A stretch of 64,000 bases of DNA from Alphaproteobacteria bacterium. Its GTDB lineage: Bacteria > Pseudomonadota > Alphaproteobacteria > UBA8366 > GCA-2717185. Numbering within the stretch: the first letter of the stretch is position 1; each line of letters starts with the position of its first letter. Shown here one piece after another: positions 24,378 through 32,081 of this stretch. The stretch covers positions 124,001 through 188,000 of the forward strand of contig JBBDQU010000074.1 in the NCBI GenBank assembly GCA_040905865.1. The letters are read 5' to 3'. The notes beneath the pieces were generated by a model, which worked only from the letters and a program-made list of their open reading frames with translations, had not been told where the DNA came from and did no database searches. Both the position numbers and the translations under genes were made by a program.

Positions 24378-26956
24378 GGCTGGCGCCTGCTGCTTCCGCT
24401 ACGGATCGGCAGAACATGGGTAAAGTAGGCACGGGAAATATCGTCGGACAGCATCACGGCCATTTCCTGCTGTCGCCGCAGGAATCGGTCGAGCTTGACA
24501 CGCCGCCCCCTGCTGTCGCGGCTATCCGCCAGTTCATACACCATGGCCAGTTTCAGACTGCTGCGCATTTCCTCGACCAGATATTCCTGGTTCGTCAGCG
24601 TGGCCATCCGCACGTCACGCGGCAGGGCGGCAATGTGTTCGTTCAACACGTTGGCCTGAAAAATCAGTGACCGCGGATTGGTTTCATCGCACATCAGCAG
24701 GTCGAGTACCGGCGCGAATTGCGCCGTCGTCAGATACCGTGTCCGATAGGTCATCGTACTGTCGCCCAGTTCCAGCAACAGGTCGAGCCCGCCATCGCTT
24801 TCCGGATTGCCGGCCCCGGCAAGTTCCCGGATCAAAATGGCCGTATGTCCGCTGCGTTCGATGCGTCGTCCGACATCCAGCAGTCGCCAGCCAACGCTGC
24901 GGGTCATGTTTTCCATCTGCATCCCGTTGAACGCCGTCAGCAGCCGCAGCAGTTCGTTCAGGAACGCATGCGCGTTGTCGATGCCAATCGGCGCCATACC
25001 CGCATAGCGCGCCGCCAGACGATGCGGCATATCGAGAATCTGCCAAGCATCCTCGCTCAGCCTGTCCCGCACCAGCGATGCCGTCCGCATCAGGTTTCCG
25101 AGAAGGCTCAGGAGCCCGTTATTGACGTTCCGGTCGAACAGCAGATTGCCGATCTCCCGCTCGAATGCCGAAAGACCGGCTGATTCCGCACGGCGCGCCG
25201 ATCGCTTCGGCAGATATCCCAACCCTGTAAGAATACCGATCAGCCGGCGGAGGATTACCGGGTCATCGGTTGCCCCCACTTCACCCAGCATACGGCGGAT
25301 CAGGCTGCGCATCAGCCGGACCGTGCTTTCCGTCCGTTCCGCATACCGGCCCAGCCACAACAGGTTATCGGCGACCCGGCTGGGGATATTCTCGCCGCTG
25401 CGGCGCAGCACCGACCCGCCTTCCAGCACGGGCAGGCGGCTGAACGTACTGACCGGACCGTCCGACAGAACCCACGTGTCCTTACTGGCATCCCCCTGCT
25501 GCATGGAGACAGCGTGGGTGTAGGGCTCATCGGATATCCGGGTCAGCCCACCCGGCATCACCCGGTATCCGCCGCCATCCGCACAGATGAACACCCGCAA
25601 CATCATGGGGCTGGGACGCAGCCCGCCATCGCGCCATGCCGGTGTCGTCGACAGGGGCAAAACTTCCTGTCCGATAAAGTCGCGCTCGCGCGATACGAGA
25701 CGCTCGACAATTGCCCGCCGGTCGGGGTCCGACAATTGCTGCGGCAAAACGGAATGCATGCGATCGGTCAGGATGGTGCGGTTGGAGAATGTCGGCCGGA
25801 GAACGAGGTTGTCCAGGTTGTTCAGAACAAAGTCGCGTTCCTTTTCCTGTCCGCACCACCAGGTCGCCACCGACGGCAAAATCAGATCGTCGCCAAGCAA
25901 ATGACGGCACAGGCCGGGCAGAAAGCCCATCAGCGCTTCGCATTCAACAATGCCACTGCCCAGGGAATTGGCGACGACGACATTCCCTGCGCGAACCGCG
26001 GCGACAAGGCCCGCCACGCCGAGCAGTGATTCCGTCCGCAGTTCCAGTGGATCGCAGAAATCGCCATCGACCCGCCGGTAGATCAGGTCTACCTGCCGCA
26101 ACCCGCTCAGCGTTTTCAGATAAACCCGGCTGTCGCGGACGGTCAGATCCGCCCCTTCGACCAGCGGATAACCCAGATACCGGGCCAGATAGGCGTGTTC
26201 AAAAAAAGTTTCGTTGGATGGCCCCGGCGTCATGAGGACGATCAGCGGGTTTTCCCGCCCGGTCTGCGCAACAAGATTGTCACTGAACGCCTGAAAAAAC
26301 GCCGCCAGTCGCTGGACCGGCGCATTCCGGAACACGGTGGGCAGCGAACGCCGCATGACCAGGCGGTTTTCCAGGGCATAGCCGGCGCCGGAAGGCGCCT
26401 GGGTCCGATCGCTGACGACCCACCAAGTATTATTGGCCGCGCGGGCAAGGTCAACCGCCATGAACTGCAGATGCACGTTTCCCGGCGGAACAACACCGTG
26501 CAGCGGCCGCAGAAAATTGGGATTTTCAAAAATTATCGCCGGCGGAATACGGCCTTCCCGCAGCAGGGTCTGCGGGCCATACAGATCGGCGACAATGGCG
26601 TTCAGCAGAGTCGCCCGCTGGGTCAGCCCGGCTTCCAGTTGCCGCCATTCCGCAGCATCAATGATAAAGGGAACCGGGTCCATCCGCCAGGGACGGGCGC
26701 CGCCGTTTTCCTCATCATAAACATTGTAGGTCGTTCCGTTTTCGCGGATCAGCCGCTGCGCCGTTTCCCAGGCGCCTTCCAGTTCAACCCGCCGGGTCGC
26801 ATCCAGTTCATCCAGAACCGCGCGCCAATGCGGCCGGACGTTCCCGTTGGCGTCGACCATCTCGTCATACGCACCTTCAACGGGCCAGTATCCGTTCGCG
26901 AGTCCGGGGCCGCGACTGTCCTTTTCGGCGTCGCTCGTCTGATGGGGAATGCTCAT
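24374..26956 (-). CDS. Circularly permuted ATP-grasp / alpha-E fusion protein (locus B)
   Basis: The 860-residue product joins an ATP-grasp half (about 25-500) to an alpha-E half (about 520-855). The ATP-grasp half has YDEMVDANGNVRPHW, SDRTQAPSGAGYALENR (182-198), LIYRRVDGDF (291-300) and VVANSLGSGIVE. The alpha-E half begins IPSRVADNLLWLGRYAERTE. The two halves correspond to separate genes in locus A. Where locus A has E168-D169-N170 and a KPVGESGGYG loop, this protein has S182-D183-R184 and R387 in LVLRPTF, so its nucleotide site differs. I chose ATG 26956, 2 nt after the preceding stop; an open frame upstream is antisense-like and basic. It is coupled to the small transglutaminase gene downstream. 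Confidence 0.92.
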   Translation of the reverse strand: MSIPHQTSDAEKDSRGPGLANGYWPVEGAYDEMVDANGNVRPHWRAVLDELDATRRVELEGAWETAQRLIRENGTTYNVYDEENGGARPWRMDPVPFIIDAAEWRQLEAGLTQRATLLNAIVADLYGPQTLLREGRIPPAIIFENPNFLRPLHGVVPPGNVHLQFMAVDLARAANNTWWVVSDRTQAPSGAGYALENRLVMRRSLPTVFRNAPVQRLAAFFQAFSDNLVAQTGRENPLIVLMTPGPSNETFFEHAYLARYLGYPLVEGADLTVRDSRVYLKTLSGLRQVDLIYRRVDGDFCDPLELRTESLLGVAGLVAAVRAGNVVVANSLGSGIVECEALMGFLPGLCRHLLGDDLILPSVATWWCGQEKERDFVLNNLDNLVLRPTFSNRTILTDRMHSVLPQQLSDPDRRAIVERLVSRERDFIGQEVLPLSTTPAWRDGGLRPSPMMLRVFICADGGGYRVMPGGLTRISDEPYTHAVSMQQGDASKDTWVLSDGPVSTFSRLPVLEGGSVLRRSGENIPSRVADNLLWLGRYAERTESTVRLMRSLIRRMLGEVGATDDPVILRRLIGILTGLGYLPKRSARRAESAGLSAFEREIGNLLFDRNVNNGLLSLLGNLMRTASLVRDRLSEDAWQILDMPHRLAARYAGMAPIGIDNAHAFLNELLRLLTAFNGMQMENMTRSVGWRLLDVGRRIERSGHTAILIRELAGAGNPESDGGLDLLLELGDSTMTYRTRYLTTAQFAPVLDLLMCDETNPRSLIFQANVLNEHIAALPRDVRMATLTNQEYLVEEMRSSLKLAMVYELADSRDSRGRRVKLDRFLRRQQEMAVMLSDDISRAYFTHVLPIRSGSSRRQP

Positions 26957-26958
26957 AT

Positions 26959-29900
26959 TCAATGCGCGCGCCGCAGGTCCAGGGTCATCGGAAATTCTGA
27001 ATTGGGTATCGGACGCGGCGCGGTGCCGCTGCCGGGCGTATGCCCGAAATTGAAATAACGGGACAGGCGCCGGCTTTCCGCCTCGTAGGAATTGACCGGG
27101 AAATGCTCGAAGTTTCGGCCGCCGGGATGCGCCACATGATAGGTGCAACCTGCCACGACACGATTTGTCCATGTATCGAACAGGTCGAAAACAAGGGGCG
27201 CATCCACACCGATCGTCGGGTGCAGCGCCGATTCCGGTTGCCAGGCCCGGAACCGCACCCCGGCGATGTATTCGCCGTTCGTGCCGGTGGATGACAGCGG
27301 CACCTGGTATCCGTTGCAGCCGAGCAGATAGCGGCCATCCGTCATGCCGCGGAGTCGAAGCTGAATCCGCTCCACGGACGAATCGACATAACGCACCGTA
27401 CCGCCGACAGCCCCTTCCTCGCCCATCACATGCCAGGGCTCCAGCGCCTGGCGGATTTCAATTTCGACGTCACGGTACTGGGTTGCACCATAGCGCGGAA
27501 ACCGGAATTCGAAATGCGGAGCGAACCAGTCCAGTTCGAACGGAAAACCCGCATCACGCATTTCATCGACCACACCGGCGATATCCGCCCAGACCGCATG
27601 CGGCAGCATGAACCGGTCATGCAGCGACGTTCCCCAGCGGACCAGCGGCGCGATATAGGGTGTCTTCCAGAACCGCGCAATCAACCCGCGCAACAGCAAT
27701 TGCTGCGTCAGGCTCATCCGCGCATGCGGCGGCATCTCGAAGGCGCGGAATTCAACCAGGCCCAGTCGCCCGGTCGGGCCATCCGGCGAATACAGCTTGT
27801 CGATACAGATTTCGGTCCGGTGCGTATTGCCGGACACATCGATCAGCAGATTGCGCAGCAGGCGGTCGATCAGCCAGGGCGGGCTTTCCTCACCCGGATC
27901 GGGGACCTGGCTGAAGGCGATTTCCATTTCATACAGCCCGTCATGGCGCGCCTCGTCGATGCGCGGCGCCTGGCTGGTCGGACCGATGAACATACCGGAA
28001 AACAGATAGCTGAGGCCCGGATGATGCTGCCAGTAGGTAATCAGGCTGCGCAGCAGGTCGGGGCGGCGCAGGAAAGGGCTGTCCGCCGGGGTCGCTCCGC
28101 CCGCAACGACATGATTTCCGCCGCCGGTACCGGTGTGCCGTCCATCCAGCATGAATTTCTCGGTGCCGAGCCGCGTCAGCCGCGCTTCCTCGTAAAGTGT
28201 GGTCGTGATATCGACCATTTCGCTCCAGTTATGCGCCGGCTGGATATTGACCTCCAGCACGCCGGGATCGGGAGTCACCTTGATGACGTTGAGGCGCGGG
28301 TCGTTCGGCGGCGCATAGCCTTCGACATGGATTTCCATTGACGATTCCGCCGCGGTTTCCTCCACCGCCAGCAAAAGCTCCAGATAATCCGCCAGCGTCT
28401 CTGTCGGCGGCATAAAGACGCAAAGCCGGCCATCGCGTGGCTCTACGGTCAACGCCGCGCGCGCGACCCCCTTGTCGCCGCCGCCGGTCGACTGGCCGGC
28501 CTGAACCTGCCGTCCCGCCACGGGCTGATCCTGTCCGGCGATATACGGCTGGCGCCGTTCGTCGGGATCGGGCAGCTCTGTAAGCTCCGCAAAAGGATCC
28601 GCCGGAACGATATAGGGATAATCGACCTCGGGAATATGCGGCAGGGACCCTAGCGGTAACCGGTATCCGACCGGGGAATCGCCCGGAATCAGGTGCAAAT
28701 GTTTGCTTCGGGTTGTCCAGGGCTCGCTGACCCAGCGTCTTTCGCTGGCTTTCGCGTTCCAGCGCTGCACCGGGAGAACGAAGCCGGTCGGCGTCTGCAA
28801 TCCCCGTTCGAAGGTTTTGGCCAGGCGCTCCCGCTCCATCGGATCGTCCAGCTTGGAATCCGCCGGGTCGACATTTTCCGGGAGATGCCGTTCCTTCTCC
28901 AGAAAATGCCAGGGGTTTTCATAGGCCGCCGTCGCCGCATCCGGGTTGATGTCCAGGCGCTGCGCCACGCTGCGCGCAAAAGCGCCGGCCTCCTCGATAT
29001 CCGGCGCAACGTTCTCGTCTTCATCCGCGATCAGTTCCGGATGGCGCCACATCGGCTTGCCATCGACCCGCCAGTACAGCGCAAAGGCCCATCGCGGCAA
29101 CTGTTCGCCGGGATACCACTTTCCCTGCCCGTAATGCAGAAGTCCGTCCGGCGCGTATTTCGCCTGCAAACGGCGGATCAGATCGTCCGCCAGCGGGCGC
29201 TTGGTCGGACCCACGGCCGCAGTATTCCATTCCGCGGCATCGGGATGATCGATGGATACGAAGGTCGGTTCGCCGCCCATTGTAAGTCGAACGTCGCCGG
29301 CTTCGAGGCTGGCATCGATCTGCCGGCCCAGAGCGTCAATTGCCTGCCAGGTTTCCTCGGTATAGGGCTTGGTGACGCGCGGCGTTTCGAGAACCCGCGT
29401 AATCTTCATGTCGAAGGAAAAGTCGACTTCCGCTTCCCCGACGACGCCGGAAATCGGCGCCGCGCTCTGCGGCCGCGGTGTCGCCGCCAGCGGAACATGC
29501 CCTTCGCCCGCGAACAATCCGGAGGTCGGATCGAGACCGACCCAACCCGCGCCGGGCAGATAGACCTCCGCCCAGGCGTGCAGGTCGGTAAAGTCTTCCT
29601 CCGCACCGGACGGCCCATCAAGGGATTTCACATCGGGTTTCAACTGGAACAGGTAGCCCGACACGAACCGCGCGGCGAGACCCAGATGCCGCAATATCTG
29701 AACCAGAAGCCAGCCGGTATCGCGGCACGACCCCTTGCCCCGCTCCAGCGTTTCCTCACAGGTCTGCACGCCGGGTTCCATGCGGATCAGATACGTGATT
29801 TCCGTTTGCAGCCGCTGGTTCAGCGCAACAAGGAAATTGACCGTCTGTTCCGGTTCCTTCGGCACCGATTCCAGCCATGCGGACAGCAGCGGCCCGGCGG

Positions 29901-30264
29901 ATTCCGTCTCCAGATAGGATTCGAGTTCCCGCTTCAGATCCGCATCGTACCGAAAGGGAAATTCCTCCGCATCCGGCTCCAGGAAAAAGTCGAACGGGTT
30001 CTGGACAGACATATCGGCGACGAGGTCCGTCTGCACGATGAAACGATCAACCGGGTCGGGGAAGACGATTCGCGCCTGATAATTGCCGTAGGGGTCCTGC
30101 TGCCAGTTGATGAAATGCCCTTCGGGCTCGATTTTCAACGCGTAGCTGATAATCGGCGTGCGGGCATGCGGCGCGGGGCGCAGGCGTATAATCTGCGGGC
30201 CGACTTCTACCTTCCGGTCGTATACGTAGCTCGTTTTATGGTGCAATGCGACATGAATACTCAT
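26959..30264 (-). CDS. Large transglutaminase-DUF2126 protein (locus B)
   Basis: The 1101-residue protein consists of a transglutaminase-like N-terminal part (1-290) followed by a DUF2126 region (about 295-1095). The triad is C180 (GKGSCRDTGWLL), H229 (DLHAWAEVYLPG) and D245 (LDPTSG). The DUF2126 part includes LTMGGEPTFVSIDHPDA (start of the domain), TGTGGGNHVVAGG, SYLFSGMFIGPTSQAPR and VEFRAFEMPPHARMSL. The latter resembles glutamine-synthetase/amidoligase-like sheets, but I cannot assign catalysis. It is the first gene of locus B: start ATG 30264, stop 2 nt before the fusion gene. The order DUF2126, ATP-grasp/alpha-E, transglutaminase recurs in proteobacteria. Confidence 0.93.
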   Translation of the reverse strand: MSIHVALHHKTSYVYDRKVEVGPQIIRLRPAPHARTPIISYALKIEPEGHFINWQQDPYGNYQARIVFPDPVDRFIVQTDLVADMSVQNPFDFFLEPDAEEFPFRYDADLKRELESYLETESAGPLLSAWLESVPKEPEQTVNFLVALNQRLQTEITYLIRMEPGVQTCEETLERGKGSCRDTGWLLVQILRHLGLAARFVSGYLFQLKPDVKSLDGPSGAEEDFTDLHAWAEVYLPGAGWVGLDPTSGLFAGEGHVPLAATPRPQSAAPISGVVGEAEVDFSFDMKITRVLETPRVTKPYTEETWQAIDALGRQIDASLEAGDVRLTMGGEPTFVSIDHPDAAEWNTAAVGPTKRPLADDLIRRLQAKYAPDGLLHYGQGKWYPGEQLPRWAFALYWRVDGKPMWRHPELIADEDENVAPDIEEAGAFARSVAQRLDINPDAATAAYENPWHFLEKERHLPENVDPADSKLDDPMERERLAKTFERGLQTPTGFVLPVQRWNAKASERRWVSEPWTTRSKHLHLIPGDSPVGYRLPLGSLPHIPEVDYPYIVPADPFAELTELPDPDERRQPYIAGQDQPVAGRQVQAGQSTGGGDKGVARAALTVEPRDGRLCVFMPPTETLADYLELLLAVEETAAESSMEIHVEGYAPPNDPRLNVIKVTPDPGVLEVNIQPAHNWSEMVDITTTLYEEARLTRLGTEKFMLDGRHTGTGGGNHVVAGGATPADSPFLRRPDLLRSLITYWQHHPGLSYLFSGMFIGPTSQAPRIDEARHDGLYEMEIAFSQVPDPGEESPPWLIDRLLRNLLIDVSGNTHRTEICIDKLYSPDGPTGRLGLVEFRAFEMPPHARMSLTQQLLLRGLIARFWKTPYIAPLVRWGTSLHDRFMLPHAVWADIAGVVDEMRDAGFPFELDWFAPHFEFRFPRYGATQYRDVEIEIRQALEPWHVMGEEGAVGGTVRYVDSSVERIQLRLRGMTDGRYLLGCNGYQVPLSSTGTNGEYIAGVRFRAWQPESALHPTIGVDAPLVFDLFDTWTNRVVAGCTYHVAHPGGRNFEHFPVNSYEAESRRLSRYFNFGHTPGSGTAPRPIPNSEFPMTLDLRRAH

Positions 30265-30407
30265 ACGCCATCAGGTCCTAATCATCGTTGTTGCGGCCAT
30301 AATCGACTGCAACAGGCACGCAACATATTCGCCCGGAGTCTGGCCTCGTCAATAGGTATTGTAGTTCAAATCGCCGTCTGCGTCACGTGCAAGCCGGTGC
30401 CGCACGC

Positions 30408-31586
30408 CTAGCGGACGATCCGCGTTTCGACCGCCGCCTTCGCAATTGCAACCCAATCATAGGTCACGCCGAGGCCTGGCGCATCGGGGACACCGACACA
30501 GCCGTCATCGCCGACACAATCCAGTTGGTCGGAATATCCGCCTTCATAGAACGGCAGGGACCAGGCGTTCGGGCAATCCGGATGCACCAGATTGACCTCA
30601 TAGTAATTGGAATTGCGGCACGCCGCCATCAGCTGCCGCATCGCCGGGCCGCAGGAATGGATTTCGCAATCCATGCCCAGCCCCTCCGCCGCGGCCGCAA
30701 CCTTGTGGCAGCCGGTAATGCCGCCGTCGTAATCGGGGTCGGCACGGGCGAAATCGGTCGCGCCGGCGACCATCATGTCGGTGGTTGTCTCCAGATTCCG
30801 GACGTGTTCGGTAATCAGGATCGGCGTATTGATATATTCCTTCAACACCTGATGCCCGCGGACGGAAACGCCGCCATCCGAATAGGGGTCTTCCAGCCAG
30901 TAAAGCCCGCATTCGTCGCAGACCTTGCCGAGCTGGATGGCGTCCGCCAGCGTCTTCATATGGCCCGAACCGTCATACATGATCACCATGCGGTCGCCGA
31001 CCCGCTTGGCCACTTCCCGGATCATCGCCGATTCCTGCGCGAGATCGCCATGCCAGCCATGCATCTTGTAGGCGCGATAGCCCAGTTCGTGGCACTGCTC
31101 GGCGAAATCCGCATAGGCCCCCGGGCTGGAAAGGCCCTTGGGCAGGTTGTCGCCATGAATGGTGCTGGCATAGGCTGGCAGGCGCGTCCGGTACCCGCCC
31201 AGCAGTTCACCGACCGACGCGTCGTAATGTTTCCCGGCAAGGTCCCACAGGGCGATATCCAGCGCGCCGATTCCAACCTCGCCGATATGCTTGGTCAGTT
31301 GGCGCATCGACCGGTAATGCTTTTCCCGCTGCAGGGCGGGCTGGCCGATCAGCCGATGCGCCAGGGCCTCGCAGGCGGTCATGATTACCTTCGCGCGCCC
31401 GCGGCCCGGCACATATTCACCGACAACGCCCGTATCGGTGTGGATGCGAAGCCCGAAGCGAAGCTGCGGCTTCGCCGTGCCCGGCGTGTAGGATATTCCG
31501 AAGCCGGCAGCGTCCGCCGACATGTCGGGGATGGTGACTTCAAAGGCGGTGAATTCGATCCGTTCGATGATGGGTGTACCGGTCAT
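30408..31586 (-). CDS. Mandelate racemase/muconate lactonizing enzyme family protein
   Basis: This 392-residue enolase-superfamily enzyme has a capping domain (1-135) and a barrel with K174-x-H176 on strand 2, metal ligands D205 (MYDGSG), E232 (WLEDPY) and E260 (LITEHV), D285-D287 in RADPDYDGG, and H310 in CEIHSCGP. It should abstract a proton alpha to a carboxylate, with Mg2+, as in sugar-acid dehydratases or racemases; the K-x-H pattern is not diagnostic of a single reaction. Its ATG lies 3 nt after the CoxS-like stop, so it belongs to the Mo-hydroxylase operon. The pairing suggests a carboxylate product of the hydroxylase, or a carboxylate substrate shared by the pathway. Confidence 0.88.
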   Translation of the reverse strand: MTGTPIIERIEFTAFEVTIPDMSADAAGFGISYTPGTAKPQLRFGLRIHTDTGVVGEYVPGRGRAKVIMTACEALAHRLIGQPALQREKHYRSMRQLTKHIGEVGIGALDIALWDLAGKHYDASVGELLGGYRTRLPAYASTIHGDNLPKGLSSPGAYADFAEQCHELGYRAYKMHGWHGDLAQESAMIREVAKRVGDRMVIMYDGSGHMKTLADAIQLGKVCDECGLYWLEDPYSDGGVSVRGHQVLKEYINTPILITEHVRNLETTTDMMVAGATDFARADPDYDGGITGCHKVAAAAEGLGMDCEIHSCGPAMRQLMAACRNSNYYEVNLVHPDCPNAWSLPFYEGGYSDQLDCVGDDGCVGVPDAPGLGVTYDWVAIAKAAVETRIVR

Positions 31587-31589
31587 TTG

Positions 31590-32081
31590 TTATTTTGCCT
31601 TCCGCTTCTGTCCGGCCAGCCGGACCGCCTTGATGATTTCGGGATAGGTGCCGCAACGGCACAGGTTTCCGGACAGGTAATGCATTATCTCATCGTCGTT
31701 CGGCGCCGGATTTTCATCGAGCAACTGCTTCGTCATGAGGATAAACCCCGGCGTACAATAGCCGCACTGCGAAGCGCCACATTCGATGAACGCCTCCTGT
31801 TCCGGGCTCAGGCTGTCGCCGTCGCTCAACCCTTCGATCGTGCCCACCTCAGCGCCATCGACGAAGGCGGCCAGCGACAGGCAGCCCGTCACCGCCGTAC
31901 CGTCGATCAGCACCGTGCAGCAGCCGCACAGGCCCTGCCCGCAGCTTTCCCGCGACCCGAACAGACCGAAACTTTCCTGCAGCACCTCGGTCAGGTTCTG
32001 GTGCACGCCGATATCGGCCACGACCGGCCGTCCATTGAGGGTAAAGCGGATCGTTCTGCGTTCAGCGGTCATCGCAGTCAT
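31590..32081 (-). CDS. (2Fe-2S) small subunit of Mo hydroxylase (CoxS-like)
   Basis: The 163-residue protein has C47, C52, C55 and C67 for the first 2Fe-2S cluster (ESCGQGLCGCCTV) and C106, C109, C141 and C143 for the second (QCGYCTPG, LCRCG). It passes electrons from the Mo site to the FAD subunit. ATG 32081 overlaps the large-subunit gene by 20 nt; ATG 32072 (MTAERRT) is an alternative with 11-nt overlap. It is the third gene of a medium-large-small operon and is followed at 3 nt by the enolase-superfamily gene. Confidence 0.92.
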   Translation of the reverse strand: MTAMTAERRTIRFTLNGRPVVADIGVHQNLTEVLQESFGLFGSRESCGQGLCGCCTVLIDGTAVTGCLSLAAFVDGAEVGTIEGLSDGDSLSPEQEAFIECGASQCGYCTPGFILMTKQLLDENPAPNDDEIMHYLSGNLCRCGTYPEIIKAVRLAGQKRKAK

